Positions 23,627-35,797 of a stretch of DNA of 37,491 nt are shown here, one piece after another. The notes under the pieces were generated by a model. The model was given only the letters and a program-made list of their open reading frames with translations, searched no databases and was not told where the DNA came from. Origin of the DNA: a gamma proteobacterium endosymbiont of Lamellibrachia anaximandri (GTDB taxonomy: Bacteria > Pseudomonadota > Gammaproteobacteria > Chromatiales > Chromatiaceae); contig JAESPE010000030.1 in assembly GCA_016756835.1 (NCBI GenBank), positions 1 to 37,491 on the forward strand, given 5' to 3'. Made by a program: the position numbers and the translations under genes. Each line of letters starts with the position of its first letter. Position 1 is the stretch's first letter.

Positions 23627-24175
23627 ATGAAAAGACCAACCCTACAACCCGGCAGAGAGCAGAGGCGTCCAGGTGAAAAAATGGGCCGCTGGATGATCTT
23701 TGCTGCCTGGGCGCTCCTGCTCGGCCTGTTGGCGCTGTTTTTCTCTGATCAGCTGGAGCGGCAAAACAATCCCAACCGAAACCTGGCGAATACCTCCGTG
23801 GAGTCAGGCCCCAAAGAGATCGTCCTGTTGCGCAACCGGGCCGGACACTATGTCGCCCCCGGTCTCATCAATGGAACCCCCGTGATTTTCCTGCTTGATA
23901 CTGGTGCCACCAATGTTGCGGTACCCGCCTCGCTGGCAGAGCGCCTCACACTCAAGCGTGGCGCCCAGTCGATCAGTTTGACCGCAAACGGCCGGGTCAA
24001 AACCTGGTTGACGCGGCTGGATCAGGTGCAGCTCGGTTCCATAATCCGACAGGATGTGCGTGCCACCATCATGCCCGGTATGGCTGGCGATGAAGTGCTG
24101 TTGGGGATGAGTTTTCTAAAACATCTCGAACTGGTGCAGAAAGGCAAAACCCTCATCCTGCGTCAGGGGGAATAG
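23627..24175 (+). CDS. Membrane-anchored retropepsin-like aspartic protease (clan AA)
   Basis: A 182-residue protein with one N-terminal transmembrane helix (residues 22-40, WMIFAAWALLLGLLALFFS) and a single periplasmic retropepsin-like domain. The active-site motif FLLDTGATNVAVP (D91) and the second family motif DEVLLGMSFLKHLELVQ are present, matching the TIGR02281 clan AA aspartic protease family. One domain per chain implies an active dimer. Two starts are possible: ATG 23627 with GGAGAG at long spacing, and ATG 23681 (MGRWMIF) with AGGTGA close by. Its 3' end overlaps the convergent gene by 23 bp. Confidence 0.88.
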   Translation: MKRPTLQPGREQRRPGEKMGRWMIFAAWALLLGLLALFFSDQLERQNNPNRNLANTSVESGPKEIVLLRNRAGHYVAPGLINGTPVIFLLDTGATNVAVPASLAERLTLKRGAQSISLTANGRVKTWLTRLDQVQLGSIIRQDVRATIMPGMAGDEVLLGMSFLKHLELVQKGKTLILRQGE

Positions 24176-25712
24176 TCTCATGCGGGTTGATCCAGGTTTG
24201 GTGCAACTGCTGTCGTTGCATCTCGGTTGTTTCCCTGTCCCATAGCGCTGCAGGCACGAGGATCTTCCGACTGTTGATGCCGTGGCGATTGGCCTGAAAT
24301 TCGATCGTCAGCAGCCTTCCTGATCGCAATGCCTCGATCGAAGCGGTTTTCGGGTCGCTGCCTCTTTCGGGAAGTCGCGATTGTGAGTGCAGGGGGGTCC
24401 CGTTAAAGAAAAGGATCAAATCGCCATTCTCCAGTCCGGATGCCATGGCGCTGCCGTCGGGGTAACCGCCGTAGGAGACCAGGGCGGGTTTTAGGGGGAT
24501 GTCCAGTTTCTTCGCCAGTGCCTTGAGTTGGGGATTGATGAGGTTCTGCAGCTCCTTCTCCCCATAGCGCTTGCTGGTGAATTTGATCCGTTCGATGAAT
24601 AGGCTCTGAGATTTCAGGAAGGCATCCAGTGCCTGTCTGTTTTTGCCCATATCGGCAAGGGCTTTTCCTCGAGTGAAATAGAGCGCCTCTTTCCGTTGTT
24701 CGCTGGCGTAGACGCCGCTCTCATTCTCCAAGTGGGGATATTCTGCCAGCATCCACTCGGTGAGGGTGAGCAGTTCCTCCAGTGAAAACTGCTGGGTGAG
24801 TGCATCCCAACTGCGCTGCCGCTGGTGGGCTTGGGAGATCAAGTCAACGAAGGGGCGGGTGGGATAGGGTTGGAGTTCAGGGAACTCTCCTGATTGGTAC
24901 ATCTCGTGGCCGATGCGTAACAGCTCCAACGGATGGTCTCTATAGGCCTGTCTCTGGAGCCTGCGTACATAGCGACGCTGTTCTTTATGCTGCAAAGCTC
25001 TGGCGAAGTGTTTTCGTGAGAGTGCTACTTTGTCCTCTGTATCTTTGCTCGGATTATATCGGCTGGGGATCCAACTCCCCCACATGACGTTCGCGTAGAG
25101 GTTGTTTGGATCCAGTTTCAGCGCCTTGCTGAAATGGAGGTCGATATTCAGGCCTTCGATGCCATTGCGATGTCTGAGTATATCGAGCCAGCCTAGATGG
25201 GCCATGATAGTTGCCCGCTCTTCGTTCGCGGCGGAGACGGCCCCACGGTAGAGCACCAGGCCGAGTTGGTTCTCCTGTATGGACCGGTATTGATCGCGAT
25301 GGGAGTGACGCACGTCGATCACCATGATTCTGCGCAACTGCTCCATCGCCAGCTCAACTTCAAACTTGCGCGCCTCGCTGGATGAAGGATCGAGTTCAAG
25401 CGCCTGCTTCAACTGCTGGAATGCGCCGTTTAAGTCACCGATCTCCCGCTGCAGTTTCGCCCCCGCCACCCGTTCGTTGACGGTATCCTGGGTATTTTGC
25501 CACTGGCCGAGAAGTTCCTGGGTCTGGTTGGCCACGATCACCAGAGAGAGGATGGCGGTAAAACCACCGATCCACTTCAGGGAGAGAGTGAAATAGTGCC
25601 ATTTGCTCTGGTGCTGTGGGGTGCCGCAGTGGGGGCAGAGAGAGGCATTTTCGTGGATCGGTTCCTTGCATGCGATACAGAGTTTTTGATCTGGCTGGTC
25701 CTTGTGTTGCAT
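24153..25712 (-). CDS. Zinc-ribbon, helical-repeat and PDZ-like membrane protein
   Basis: A 519-residue protein not assignable to a named family. The N-terminal zinc ribbon has C12, C15, C26 and C29 (CIACKEP, CPHCG). One transmembrane helix follows (about 45-65), then a long helical region with TPR-like parts (GDLNGAFQQLKQALELDPSSSEARK at about 90-115; HLGWLDILRHRNG; ALADMGKNRQALDAFLKS). The C-terminus holds a PDZ-like segment (GYPDGSAMASGLENGDLILFF). If the zinc ribbon is cytoplasmic, the repeats and PDZ would be periplasmic. It is convergent with, and overlaps, the retropepsin gene, and starts 67 bp from the convergent end of the NosD-like gene. Confidence 0.7.
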   Translation of the reverse strand: MQHKDQPDQKLCIACKEPIHENASLCPHCGTPQHQSKWHYFTLSLKWIGGFTAILSLVIVANQTQELLGQWQNTQDTVNERVAGAKLQREIGDLNGAFQQLKQALELDPSSSEARKFEVELAMEQLRRIMVIDVRHSHRDQYRSIQENQLGLVLYRGAVSAANEERATIMAHLGWLDILRHRNGIEGLNIDLHFSKALKLDPNNLYANVMWGSWIPSRYNPSKDTEDKVALSRKHFARALQHKEQRRYVRRLQRQAYRDHPLELLRIGHEMYQSGEFPELQPYPTRPFVDLISQAHQRQRSWDALTQQFSLEELLTLTEWMLAEYPHLENESGVYASEQRKEALYFTRGKALADMGKNRQALDAFLKSQSLFIERIKFTSKRYGEKELQNLINPQLKALAKKLDIPLKPALVSYGGYPDGSAMASGLENGDLILFFNGTPLHSQSRLPERGSDPKTASIEALRSGRLLTIEFQANRHGINSRKILVPAALWDRETTEMQRQQLHQTWINPHETIPPDAG

Positions 25713-25779
25713 GAAACCCCTTCAATGCTTGCCCGGAAACATACGAACAGTATAGCCCTGGTATAGACGGCCGCACATG

Positions 25780-26994
25780 TCAGGGTGTGCGGGGGGCCGG
25801 GTCACTGAGAATTAGTTCTGGGTTGGAGAAGGGTGCGAGGCGTTCTATGAAATCGATGAACTCCATAGTGGGTGTACTGCGGAAAAATTGCGTCGTTGGC
25901 CGGTCCATCCAGATACGGTCGGCGTAGAGATAGATATCGTGCGGCAGGTCTCCAATGTTGTTCCCATCCTGATCGAAACCTTCATAGTTATCCCAATGAT
26001 TGTTGCGCCAGTCGTTATAACGTGCGCTGATAGGGGCGCTTACGGCAACGGATGTCAGGTTACTGTCGAAGTGGTTATCGTGAATGATGTGACCACCCTT
26101 CTCGCCATAGAAATAGATGGCGATGTTGTTGTAGGTGAAGTGGTTGTCGCGTATATAGAGGATGTTTTCCGGGTGGACCGGTGAGTTTGCCGTGAGTCCC
26201 ACGGCATTGTGCACGATCTCATTGTTGACGATGTTGACTTGGGAGCTCTCCTTGATGGCAAGTGCTGAACTGCCGGTGTTGCGTATGTGTTCGATGCGGT
26301 TGTCCCGGATATCAAGTTCATCTGAATAGATGGCGACGATGCCGGTGTCGTTGTTGCCGATATGGTTGTCCCGTATCTCATTGCCTGGTGAGAAGATGAA
26401 CTCCATGCTGATACGATTGTTCTGCAGCCTGTTGCCGATGATGTGATTATCTGGGGAGTTGGTCAGGAGCAGGTCGCGTACACCGATAATCTCGTTCTCT
26501 TCAATATGGTTGTTGCGGCTGTACCATAATCTTATCCCTTCGCCGCGCAGGCTGGACACGACAGGTTTGGAGGAGATTCGGTTGCCTCGAATGGTGTTAT
26601 CGTTTCCCTGATGAATGTTGATGCCGAACAGTACATTGTCGAGGGCATTATTTTCGAATACCACATTATTTGCTTTTAATTGCAGGCCCGCATCGAGGGC
26701 ATTGTGGGACTCCCCTGAGTTGGTGAGATGCAGGCCTCGAATAACCGTGTTATCAGCCTTTACGGTGAGGACTGTGCCCTTGCCGCCTCCGTCGATGGTG
26801 ACCTCTCCCTGACCGTCGAGGGTAATCTGGCGTGAAATGACGATAGGGCCGCTATAGGTGCCTGCGGGCGGTCGCAGGGTGGTGCCGAGAGGTGTCAGGT
26901 CGATAAAAAGCTGCAGGGATGGCAGGCAATAGGCGGGGCTGGCGAGCAGGGTGCCGAGCAGTAACAAGAGAGTGAGCCGGAGAGTTCTTGTCAT
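25780..26994 (-). CDS. nosD: NosD-like periplasmic right-handed beta-helix protein (orphan)
   Basis: A 404-residue secreted beta-helix protein with a signal peptide (residues 1-23, LLLLLGTLLASPAYC). Many parallel beta-helix repeats of the NHIEENEI / NEIRDNHIG / NRIEHI type cover residues 80-330. The C-terminus has the NosD pattern WDNYEGFDQDGNNIGDLP, then a tyrosine- and aspartate-rich segment and FFRSTPTMEFIDFIERLAP. NosD helps load the copper site of nitrous-oxide reductase with NosF and NosY. None of nosZ, nosR, nosF, nosY or nosL is in the window, so this copy may act elsewhere or with another partner. An FNR-type site lies about 160 bp upstream of its start. Confidence 0.75.
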   Translation of the reverse strand: MTRTLRLTLLLLLGTLLASPAYCLPSLQLFIDLTPLGTTLRPPAGTYSGPIVISRQITLDGQGEVTIDGGGKGTVLTVKADNTVIRGLHLTNSGESHNALDAGLQLKANNVVFENNALDNVLFGINIHQGNDNTIRGNRISSKPVVSSLRGEGIRLWYSRNNHIEENEIIGVRDLLLTNSPDNHIIGNRLQNNRISMEFIFSPGNEIRDNHIGNNDTGIVAIYSDELDIRDNRIEHIRNTGSSALAIKESSQVNIVNNEIVHNAVGLTANSPVHPENILYIRDNHFTYNNIAIYFYGEKGGHIIHDNHFDSNLTSVAVSAPISARYNDWRNNHWDNYEGFDQDGNNIGDLPHDIYLYADRIWMDRPTTQFFRSTPTMEFIDFIERLAPFSNPELILSDPAPRTP

Positions 26995-27300
26995 GGAAAA
27001 TCACTTCCAGGGTGGATGCGTTCTAAAGTTGTTTTGAAAAAAGCGATTACGTCATCTCAGCCAGGTAGAGAGTTCTCATTCTCCCCGTTAAGTTCGAAAA
27101 AAACGGGTTCAAAGGGTTCCCATATATCGTCCCCAAAGATACGGGATGTTGGTATGATCTATATCACGCGGGGTGGGAGGCAAGCGTCGATTTTTTCACC
27201 GGGAACTGGTACAAATCGGTTATGAGGGCGAATGATGGCTTGATGGCCTGCCCTGACTAATCCATGCAGGACACAAGAATAACGGCGAGGGGTCAGTGAT
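26995..27300. other. Intergenic region between nosD-like and lipoprotein genes
   Basis: A divergent promoter region of 306 bp with no convincing gene; the single small open frame (27016-27225) has low-complexity sequence and no ribosome site. It contains the FNR/CRP-type dyad at 27154-27167. Nothing else is recognised. Confidence 0.6.
27154..27167. promoter_or_regulatory. Candidate FNR/CRP-type site
   Basis: The sequence ATGAT-ctat-ATCAC matches the FNR consensus TTGAT-N4-ATCAA at 8 of 10 positions. It lies between the divergent nosD-like and PEGA-SHOCT lipoprotein genes, 160 and 134 bp from their starts. Confidence 0.45.
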
Positions 27301-27852
27301 ATGTTCAAAAAATATTCTATTCTTTTCTCAGCACTGCTGTTGCAGGGGTGTGGTAGTTCACTGATTATTTCGAATACTGACACGATACCGGTTCGTTCCG
27401 AGCCTTCAGGGGCAGCGGTTTATGTCATGGGTAAATCGATGGGGAATACGCCGGTCGATGTGAAGCAGCAGGATGTGTTTCCGGTGGTCTACGATCCGGA
27501 AAAGATAGAACTCTACGGAATCATTCAACTGGAAATGGATGGATGCGAGCCACTTTCTCAGCGTGTAAGCGGACGGGTTATCAGTCGCGGAGTTGATGCC
27601 AGGTTAAAATGTGGCGAGTCAAAAGGCGCTGTTTCTGCCGCTGCTGCCGCGCCGGTTGCAACTCCAGTGGAAAAAGAAGTCCCGCCGGAGGCAGTCAAGG
27701 CGCCCCAGCCTCAAGCCGCGCAAGTTGTAGAGCAGGTTGTGCCGAAGACAAGTAAAGAGCGTCTTATCCGCCTGAACGATCTGTATGAAGAAGGTCTTGT
27801 TTCCGAGAAAGAGTATCAAACAATCCGCAATCGCATTCTGAACGAACTGTAA
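27301..27852 (+). CDS. Lipoprotein with PEGA and SHOCT domains
   Basis: A 183-residue lipoprotein with the lipobox LLLQGC (lipidated Cys17). A PEGA-type domain follows (VRSEPSGAAVYVMGKSMGNTPVDV, about residues 31-55), then an alanine/proline linker (about 110-150). The C-terminal SHOCT helix is RLIRLNDLYEEGLVSEKEYQ. PEGA domains occur in surface or S-layer proteins and SHOCT motifs are thought to help oligomerisation. The ATG at 27301 has GGCGAGGGG upstream. It is followed by a hairpin that serves the opposite strand, not this gene. Confidence 0.8.
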   Translation: MFKKYSILFSALLLQGCGSSLIISNTDTIPVRSEPSGAAVYVMGKSMGNTPVDVKQQDVFPVVYDPEKIELYGIIQLEMDGCEPLSQRVSGRVISRGVDARLKCGESKGAVSAAAAAPVATPVEKEVPPEAVKAPQPQAAQVVEQVVPKTSKERLIRLNDLYEEGLVSEKEYQTIRNRILNEL

Positions 27853-27861
27853 GGACAGCAG

Positions 27862-27899
27862 AAAAAACGTCCCGCTTACCGGTTTGGTAAACGGGACGT
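27862..27899 (-). terminator. Rho-independent terminator of the cytochrome operon
   Basis: A 14-bp stem (one mismatch, arms ACGTCCCGCTTACC and GGTAAACGGGACGT) with a 5-nt loop. Read on the minus strand it is followed by six T residues, 25 bp past the cytochrome stop. Confidence 0.88.
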
Positions 27900-27923
27900 G
27901 CCAATGTGTCCTAGAGTTGGATG

Positions 27924-28583
27924 TTAATGGTTGGATAGCAACCTGATGTAACTGATGAGCCCGTCAATCTCTGCATCAGATAACAAGCCTTTCCAGCCAG
28001 GCATCAAACCCTTTCCAGTGCTTCCAATGGTGATGTCTTTGCGCATCTGTTCGTTACTGATTTGGTTCATCGTAACCCCATCAGTGTGGTCTGCGGGCGT
28101 CATTGTAATGACATTGGTCAAAGCGCCATCCCCTTTGCCGCCGCTCCCATGACAGGTTGCGCAATTTTTCTGATACACACTCTTTCCAAGCTCAGGATCC
28201 CCGACAAGCGGGTGTTTTGACCGGTGAAGAAATCGAATGTAGGCAACCAGAGAGTGTATCTGCGGTTCGGATATAGCCAAACCCCATCTTGGCATGCTCT
28301 TGTTGACCGTTCCGTGGGCCATGGTTCCCTGAATGATTCGGAATAACTCCCTATCCGTCATCTGGGAGACGTGGCCGCCGTTGGTAAGATCCGTGACATG
28401 TGTGTCCAGTTTTCCTGCCAGTGGACCATCCCCTTTGCCGCTTTTACCGTGGCAAAGAAAACAGGTCGTGTTGAACAGTTTATTTCCTTCAAACGCCTTG
28501 GATGACGCGGAAAAAACGGGTGAAGTGAAAAGTGCGCCGGCAAGTAGTGCCGATGCCAGTATAACGGTATGTCGTTTAATCAT
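27924..28583 (-). CDS. Periplasmic diheme cytochrome c
   Basis: A 219-residue protein with a signal peptide (residues 1-26) and two class I cytochrome c domains. Heme motifs are CFLCHGKSGKGDG (C41-H45) and CATCHGSGGKGDG (C141-H145). Probable methionine ligands are M97 (SMPRWG) and the later LMPGWKG. The domain plan suits a periplasmic electron carrier of the c4-like or cytochrome c553 type. It is downstream of the Cyc2-like cytochrome-porin with an 88-bp gap in the same orientation and shares its terminator, so the two probably form one operon. ATG 28583 is preferred because AGGAG lies 7 bp before it; ATG 28601 would place that site inside the gene. Confidence 0.9.
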   Translation of the reverse strand: MIKRHTVILASALLAGALFTSPVFSASSKAFEGNKLFNTTCFLCHGKSGKGDGPLAGKLDTHVTDLTNGGHVSQMTDRELFRIIQGTMAHGTVNKSMPRWGLAISEPQIHSLVAYIRFLHRSKHPLVGDPELGKSVYQKNCATCHGSGGKGDGALTNVITMTPADHTDGVTMNQISNEQMRKDITIGSTGKGLMPGWKGLLSDAEIDGLISYIRLLSNH

Positions 28584-28671
28584 CTCAAACTCCTGCAACA
28601 TTATTTGCGACTAGCACGTGTGGTGGCTGGTCGAACAATTGATAGTTGTCCTGAACAAATGAGGTTAACCC

Positions 28672-29934
28672 TCAGAAACCCGCAAACAGTTGCAGAGTAA
28701 ACTTGTTGTCGTGGCCATCGGCTCGCGCATCCACACCGGAACCATCTTCAGTCACGTAGTAGAATTCAAGGCGGACATTCTGTGCGAACATGTAGTTTGC
28801 GCCGAGCGTAATCGAGTTGAATTCCGAAGCGGTAGCCTTTCCATCGTCCAGCATGCGGTAGGCGGCATAGATGTCAACCTTGTTGGGTATCACCCCGAGC
28901 TGTCCCAGGATAGCAAAGGAATCTGCGTCATTGGCATTACTGCAATTACCGACAAAATGGTCAGCATCATGCGAGCACTCGCCGTAACTTGCGTAGATTC
29001 CCAGCGGCATGCCGCCCACATTGCCCTGTGCCTGCCCGTCGATGACCCAACCATCTGTAGCTATGATCTTGTCGACAGGACCATCTGCCACTTCGGCATC
29101 GCCGGTCCAATATTGAATGCCAAAACCGGTGTCCCAACTTCCGATAAAGGGCGTATAGGCAGCCCTGAAGTAGTGGGCGAATCCGGATGGTGCGACCTCC
29201 ATATCGGTACCACCCCATCCAGGAACCCAAGGCGAGTAGTTGAGAAAGTAATTATTGCTGGAAGCCACCAAAGCGAGACCGGTGGCGGCCCCGCTTGCAA
29301 GCCCAAGTGCCTGAGCAGCACTGAATCCCTTGCGATCTTCGATGGGTCGCTGGGAGCGTTGAGCGCCGGTATTGAGAAGCTCAAAGCCATAACCAGAGCC
29401 AAGGCCGTCCGTGGAAAAGGGGATGGCGCTGAGTTGTGTGTTGCCTACTTGCGCAATATTAAAGTGAACCTTTGTCGAAAGGAAAGCGTTGGCGGTGTCA
29501 TCTTCAACGCCGCTAACAAGGCCAAGCTCCATGAGAAATCCTGCTTTTTCTGCCAGTCGTCCGCCGATAAGCAGCGCGGCTTCATCGGGCCACTCAATTG
29601 CTCCCCGGTCTGTTCCCTGATCTGAGTTTCCGTTGGTTTTGACATAACGGAGCTTAGCGATGACTGAGGCATGGAGTGTTGCAGGCATGGAGAGATCGTC
29701 GCCCTCTATCAGCCCTTGACCGCCTGTCATTGTGTAACCGCCGGCACGGAAAGCCCGACCAAAGGTGTTGAGCGCAGGAAAATGTTGGAAGTGGCATGCG
29801 GTACAGGGCATGCTTGTTTGTCGTGCGAAGGCCGGAACTGCCGAAGCTTCTTTTTGTATCGTGAAAACTCCGCTGAATAGTATTAAACCCGTTAGGGAAA
29901 TGCGTTGAAGCATTTTGCTTGTGCCTATGGTCAT
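28672..29934 (-). CDS. Cyc2-like fused monoheme cytochrome c and outer-membrane porin
   Basis: A 420-residue protein with a signal peptide (residues 1-32). A single CxxCH heme site (C44-H48) lies in PAFARQTSMPCTACHFQHFP, and the next residues ALNTFGRAFRAGGY continue the Cyc2 cytochrome signature (P-x-F-A-R-Q-T, then C-x-x-C-H, then F-P-x-L and F-G). The remaining 370 residues are beta-strand-rich with aromatic strand ends, ending LQLFAGF with the C-terminal phenylalanine of outer-membrane barrels. Cyc2 proteins take electrons from outside donors such as Fe(II). Which Cyc2 cluster this belongs to, and its donor, cannot be judged here. GGGGAGGA precedes the ATG. Confidence 0.72.
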   Translation of the reverse strand: MTIGTSKMLQRISLTGLILFSGVFTIQKEASAVPAFARQTSMPCTACHFQHFPALNTFGRAFRAGGYTMTGGQGLIEGDDLSMPATLHASVIAKLRYVKTNGNSDQGTDRGAIEWPDEAALLIGGRLAEKAGFLMELGLVSGVEDDTANAFLSTKVHFNIAQVGNTQLSAIPFSTDGLGSGYGFELLNTGAQRSQRPIEDRKGFSAAQALGLASGAATGLALVASSNNYFLNYSPWVPGWGGTDMEVAPSGFAHYFRAAYTPFIGSWDTGFGIQYWTGDAEVADGPVDKIIATDGWVIDGQAQGNVGGMPLGIYASYGECSHDADHFVGNCSNANDADSFAILGQLGVIPNKVDIYAAYRMLDDGKATASEFNSITLGANYMFAQNVRLEFYYVTEDGSGVDARADGHDNKFTLQLFAGF

Positions 29935-30282
29935 GTTTCCTCCCCAGAATCATAATTTAGTTATATTGTGATTGCCGGCTTAAGTTTTCCTTAAGCCGGC
30001 AATCTACAAACAACCTTATAAAATCTATAAGATTTGACCTTGGGCAGAACTACTACCATAGCGATAAAAAAACCCTACCCTTATTTTGTAAAATAATTTA
30101 TTGGAAGGCCAAAATATATGTAATGTGGTGGGAAGGTTAATGAAATAGATGTTTTCCAGGTAATGGAATAAAGGTGAGCTTGGGAGCACGAAAGGGTTCG
30201 ATACTGAAAATATAAACAGATTGTCTACCCCTGGCGTACATGAGTCTCGCAGAGATGAGAAGCGGCTCCAGGACCTCTGTTT
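29935..30282. other. AT-rich intergenic region between metH and the Cyc2-like gene
   Basis: These 348 bp hold no recognisable gene. The part from about 29950 to 30200 is much more AT-rich than its surroundings and contains three perfect palindromes: a 15-bp hairpin (29970-30004), AAATCT/AGATTT (30021-30035) and TTATTTT/AAAATAA (30081-30096). It likely holds the promoter of the cytochrome-porin gene on the minus strand. Confidence 0.6.
29970..30004 (-). promoter_or_regulatory. Perfect 15-bp hairpin in the leader of the Cyc2-like gene
   Basis: Arms GATTGCCGGCTTAAG and CTTAAGCCGGCAATC pair perfectly with a 5-nt loop. It starts 36 bp upstream of the cytochrome-porin start codon. It has no T-tract on either side, so a terminator is unlikely; an operator or an mRNA-stabilising structure is more plausible. 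Confidence 0.7.
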
Positions 30283-33987
<3,705 letters not shown>

Positions 33988-34103
33988 TCAGGGAACTCAG
34001 AATTTGGTACGGAACCGACAATTATAAGACGTTGCGTTGATGTAGGCGAATTCCTCTGTTTTTTGCATCACGGTGCTTCACTTATCCACACGGAGAATGA
34101 ATT

Positions 34104-35123
34104 GTGGCGAGACAAGCCTTTCTGGTTGATGATTCCAAATCTGCGCGCATCGTGCTCAGTCGTTTGTTGAGCCGGCACGGCTTTGATGAGGTGGTGATGG
34201 CCGAGTCGGGTGAGCAGGCCCTCGAACTGCTCAAGGATACGGTGCCGGATGCCATATTTGTCGACTATCAGATGGATGGCATGGATGGCTTGGAGACGAT
34301 AGCTGCGATCAAAAAGGATCAGCGGCTGGTCAAGGTTCCGGTCTTCATGTGTACCGCCAACGAAGGGGCCGACTACGCTGCTGCAGCGCAATCCTACGGT
34401 GCGATGGGAATACTTACCAAGCCGCCGACGTCACAGCGTCTCAAGGAGATAATCGAACTCATCGGTGAGGGTAAAGGCGAAGCTGCTACGGCAGCAGCGT
34501 CCACTGGAACGGGAGCCAAACCGGCTGCTCCGGCATTTGTCATTACGGCGGAAGAGGTGCGGACGATTGCCAGGGAGGCGGCGAAGCAGGCGGCCGGGGA
34601 GGCCATTGGACCTCTGGCGGAGGCTGCCGTGGAGAAGCGGCTGGCGGAACAGCCGCTGGAGATCGACGTCGACAAGTTGCGTGAAGAGATCGCCACACAG
34701 GTCAGCGGGGAGCTTGAAGGTATCGTCAGACAGGTTAACGACTCCATCGTGGCCGAGGTGATAGAGACCCATTTCCGCGAACAGTGGCAGCAGGTCTCCG
34801 GGCAGATAACTCAACAGCTTGAAGCGTTCCGCGGCGAGGTCTTGGGGCAGGTGCCTGAAAAGAACGACATGATCGAACATATCCGTATGGTTACTGAGGG
34901 TTCCATGGAGGCGCTGGCAACCGAAACAGCCACCCGGGTCTCACAGGAGGTGGCGCACCATACGGCGATCGAAACTGCTGAAGCACTCATTGATCGGCGT
35001 TTCAGTGATGAGGCCGACAGCGCACAGAGCAAGGCCGGCAAGCGGGGGCAAAGAACCCTGCTCTATCTGGGGATAACGGTGTTGTTGCTGGCGGTGGCCG
35101 CCGGCTTGGTTTTCTATAATTAA
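34104..35123 (+). CDS. Tail-anchored response-regulator receiver protein
   Basis: A 339-residue protein with an N-terminal CheY-like receiver: acidic pair D9/D10, phosphoacceptor D54 ([11 protein letters not shown]), T84 and K106. These are the same positions as in the protein at 10949. An alanine/lysine-rich linker and a long helical, coiled-coil-prone region with many E and Q follow (about 150-310), ending in one C-terminal transmembrane helix ([22 protein letters not shown]). The receiver would face the cytoplasm, anchored by the tail. No DNA-binding, enzymatic or kinase domain is present. GTG 34104 is supported by GGAGAA upstream. The coiled coil could multimerise or hold a partner at the membrane. 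Confidence 0.8.
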   Translation: MARQAFLVDDSKSARIVLSRLLSRHGFDEVVMAESGEQALELLKDTVPDAIFVDYQMDGMDGLETIAAIKKDQRLVKVPVFMCTANEGADYAAAAQSYGAMGILTKPPTSQRLKEIIELIGEGKGEAATAAASTGTGAKPAAPAFVITAEEVRTIAREAAKQAAGEAIGPLAEAAVEKRLAEQPLEIDVDKLREEIATQVSGELEGIVRQVNDSIVAEVIETHFREQWQQVSGQITQQLEAFRGEVLGQVPEKNDMIEHIRMVTEGSMEALATETATRVSQEVAHHTAIETAEALIDRRFSDEADSAQSKAGKRGQRTLLYLGITVLLLAVAAGLVFYN

Positions 35124-35164
35124 ATCGACCTTCAGCCTCAAAAGATCGACCCCGGGAGAACCCT

Positions 35165-35797
35165 ATGTTCGGATTGGGCAGAAAGAGAGAGATGCCGATG
35201 CCGTCTGAGGCCTTGCCCGGCAGAGATACACCTATGCCCGTGTTGTCGGAGCATTTTGTTAATGGCAATTCACTGGCAGGCCCATTTCCGAAAGGGATGG
35301 AATTCGCCATGTTCGGCTTGGGGTGTTTCTGGGGGGCAGAGCGGCGTTTCTGGGAGTTGCCGGGAGTCTATTCTACCGCTGTGGGTTATGCAGCGGGGTT
35401 CACGCCGAACCCGACCTATGACGAGGTCTGCATCGGCAAAACCGGCCACAACGAGGTGGTGCGGGTGGTTTTCGACCCGGCCCTGGTGAACTACGAGACA
35501 CTATTGAAGCATTTCTGGGAGTCTCACGACCCGACCCAAGGCATGCGCCAAGGTAATGATGCAGGGACACAGTATCGCTCCGGCATCTATACCTACAGCA
35601 AGACCCAGTTGGCCGAGGCGGAAAAATCGCGGGCGCTGTTTCAGACTGCGCTGACCGCCGCCGGGGGCGCGGAGATCACCACCGAGATCCTGCCTGCTCC
35701 CGAGTTCTATTTTGCCGAGGATTACCACCAGCAGTACCTGGCCAAAAACCCGCGGGGTTACTGTGGTCTGGGTGGAACCGGCGTCTGTTTTCCGTAA
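35165..35797 (+). CDS. msrA: Peptide-methionine (S)-S-oxide reductase MsrA
   Basis: Repairs oxidised methionine residues in proteins with thioredoxin as reductant. The catalytic motif GCFWGAER is intact (C54), as are [18 protein letters not shown] and [23 protein letters not shown] in the conserved core. A C-terminal [13 protein letters not shown] supplies resolving cysteines. The family's usual length of about 210 residues is met, including a roughly 45-residue N-terminal extension typical of E. coli-type MsrA. ATG 35165 follows GGGAGAA. Its stop overlaps the start of the next gene by one base (TAATG), so the two are translationally coupled. Confidence 0.96.
   Translation: MFGLGRKREMPMPSEALPGRDTPMPVLSEHFVNGNSLAGPFPKGMEFAMFGLGCFWGAERRFWELPGVYSTAVGYAAGFTPNPTYDEVCIGKTGHNEVVRVVFDPALVNYETLLKHFWESHDPTQGMRQGNDAGTQYRSGIYTYSKTQLAEAEKSRALFQTALTAAGGAEITTEILPAPEFYFAEDYHQQYLAKNPRGYCGLGGTGVCFP

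Noticed and set aside
27016..27225. Possible small gene (69 codons) upstream of the lipoprotein
   Set aside because: Serine/lysine-rich low-complexity sequence, no ribosome site and no match to a known family.
33988..34103. Cobalamin riboswitch upstream of metH
   Set aside because: The gap is only 116 bp and no B12-box-like sequence could be recognised.
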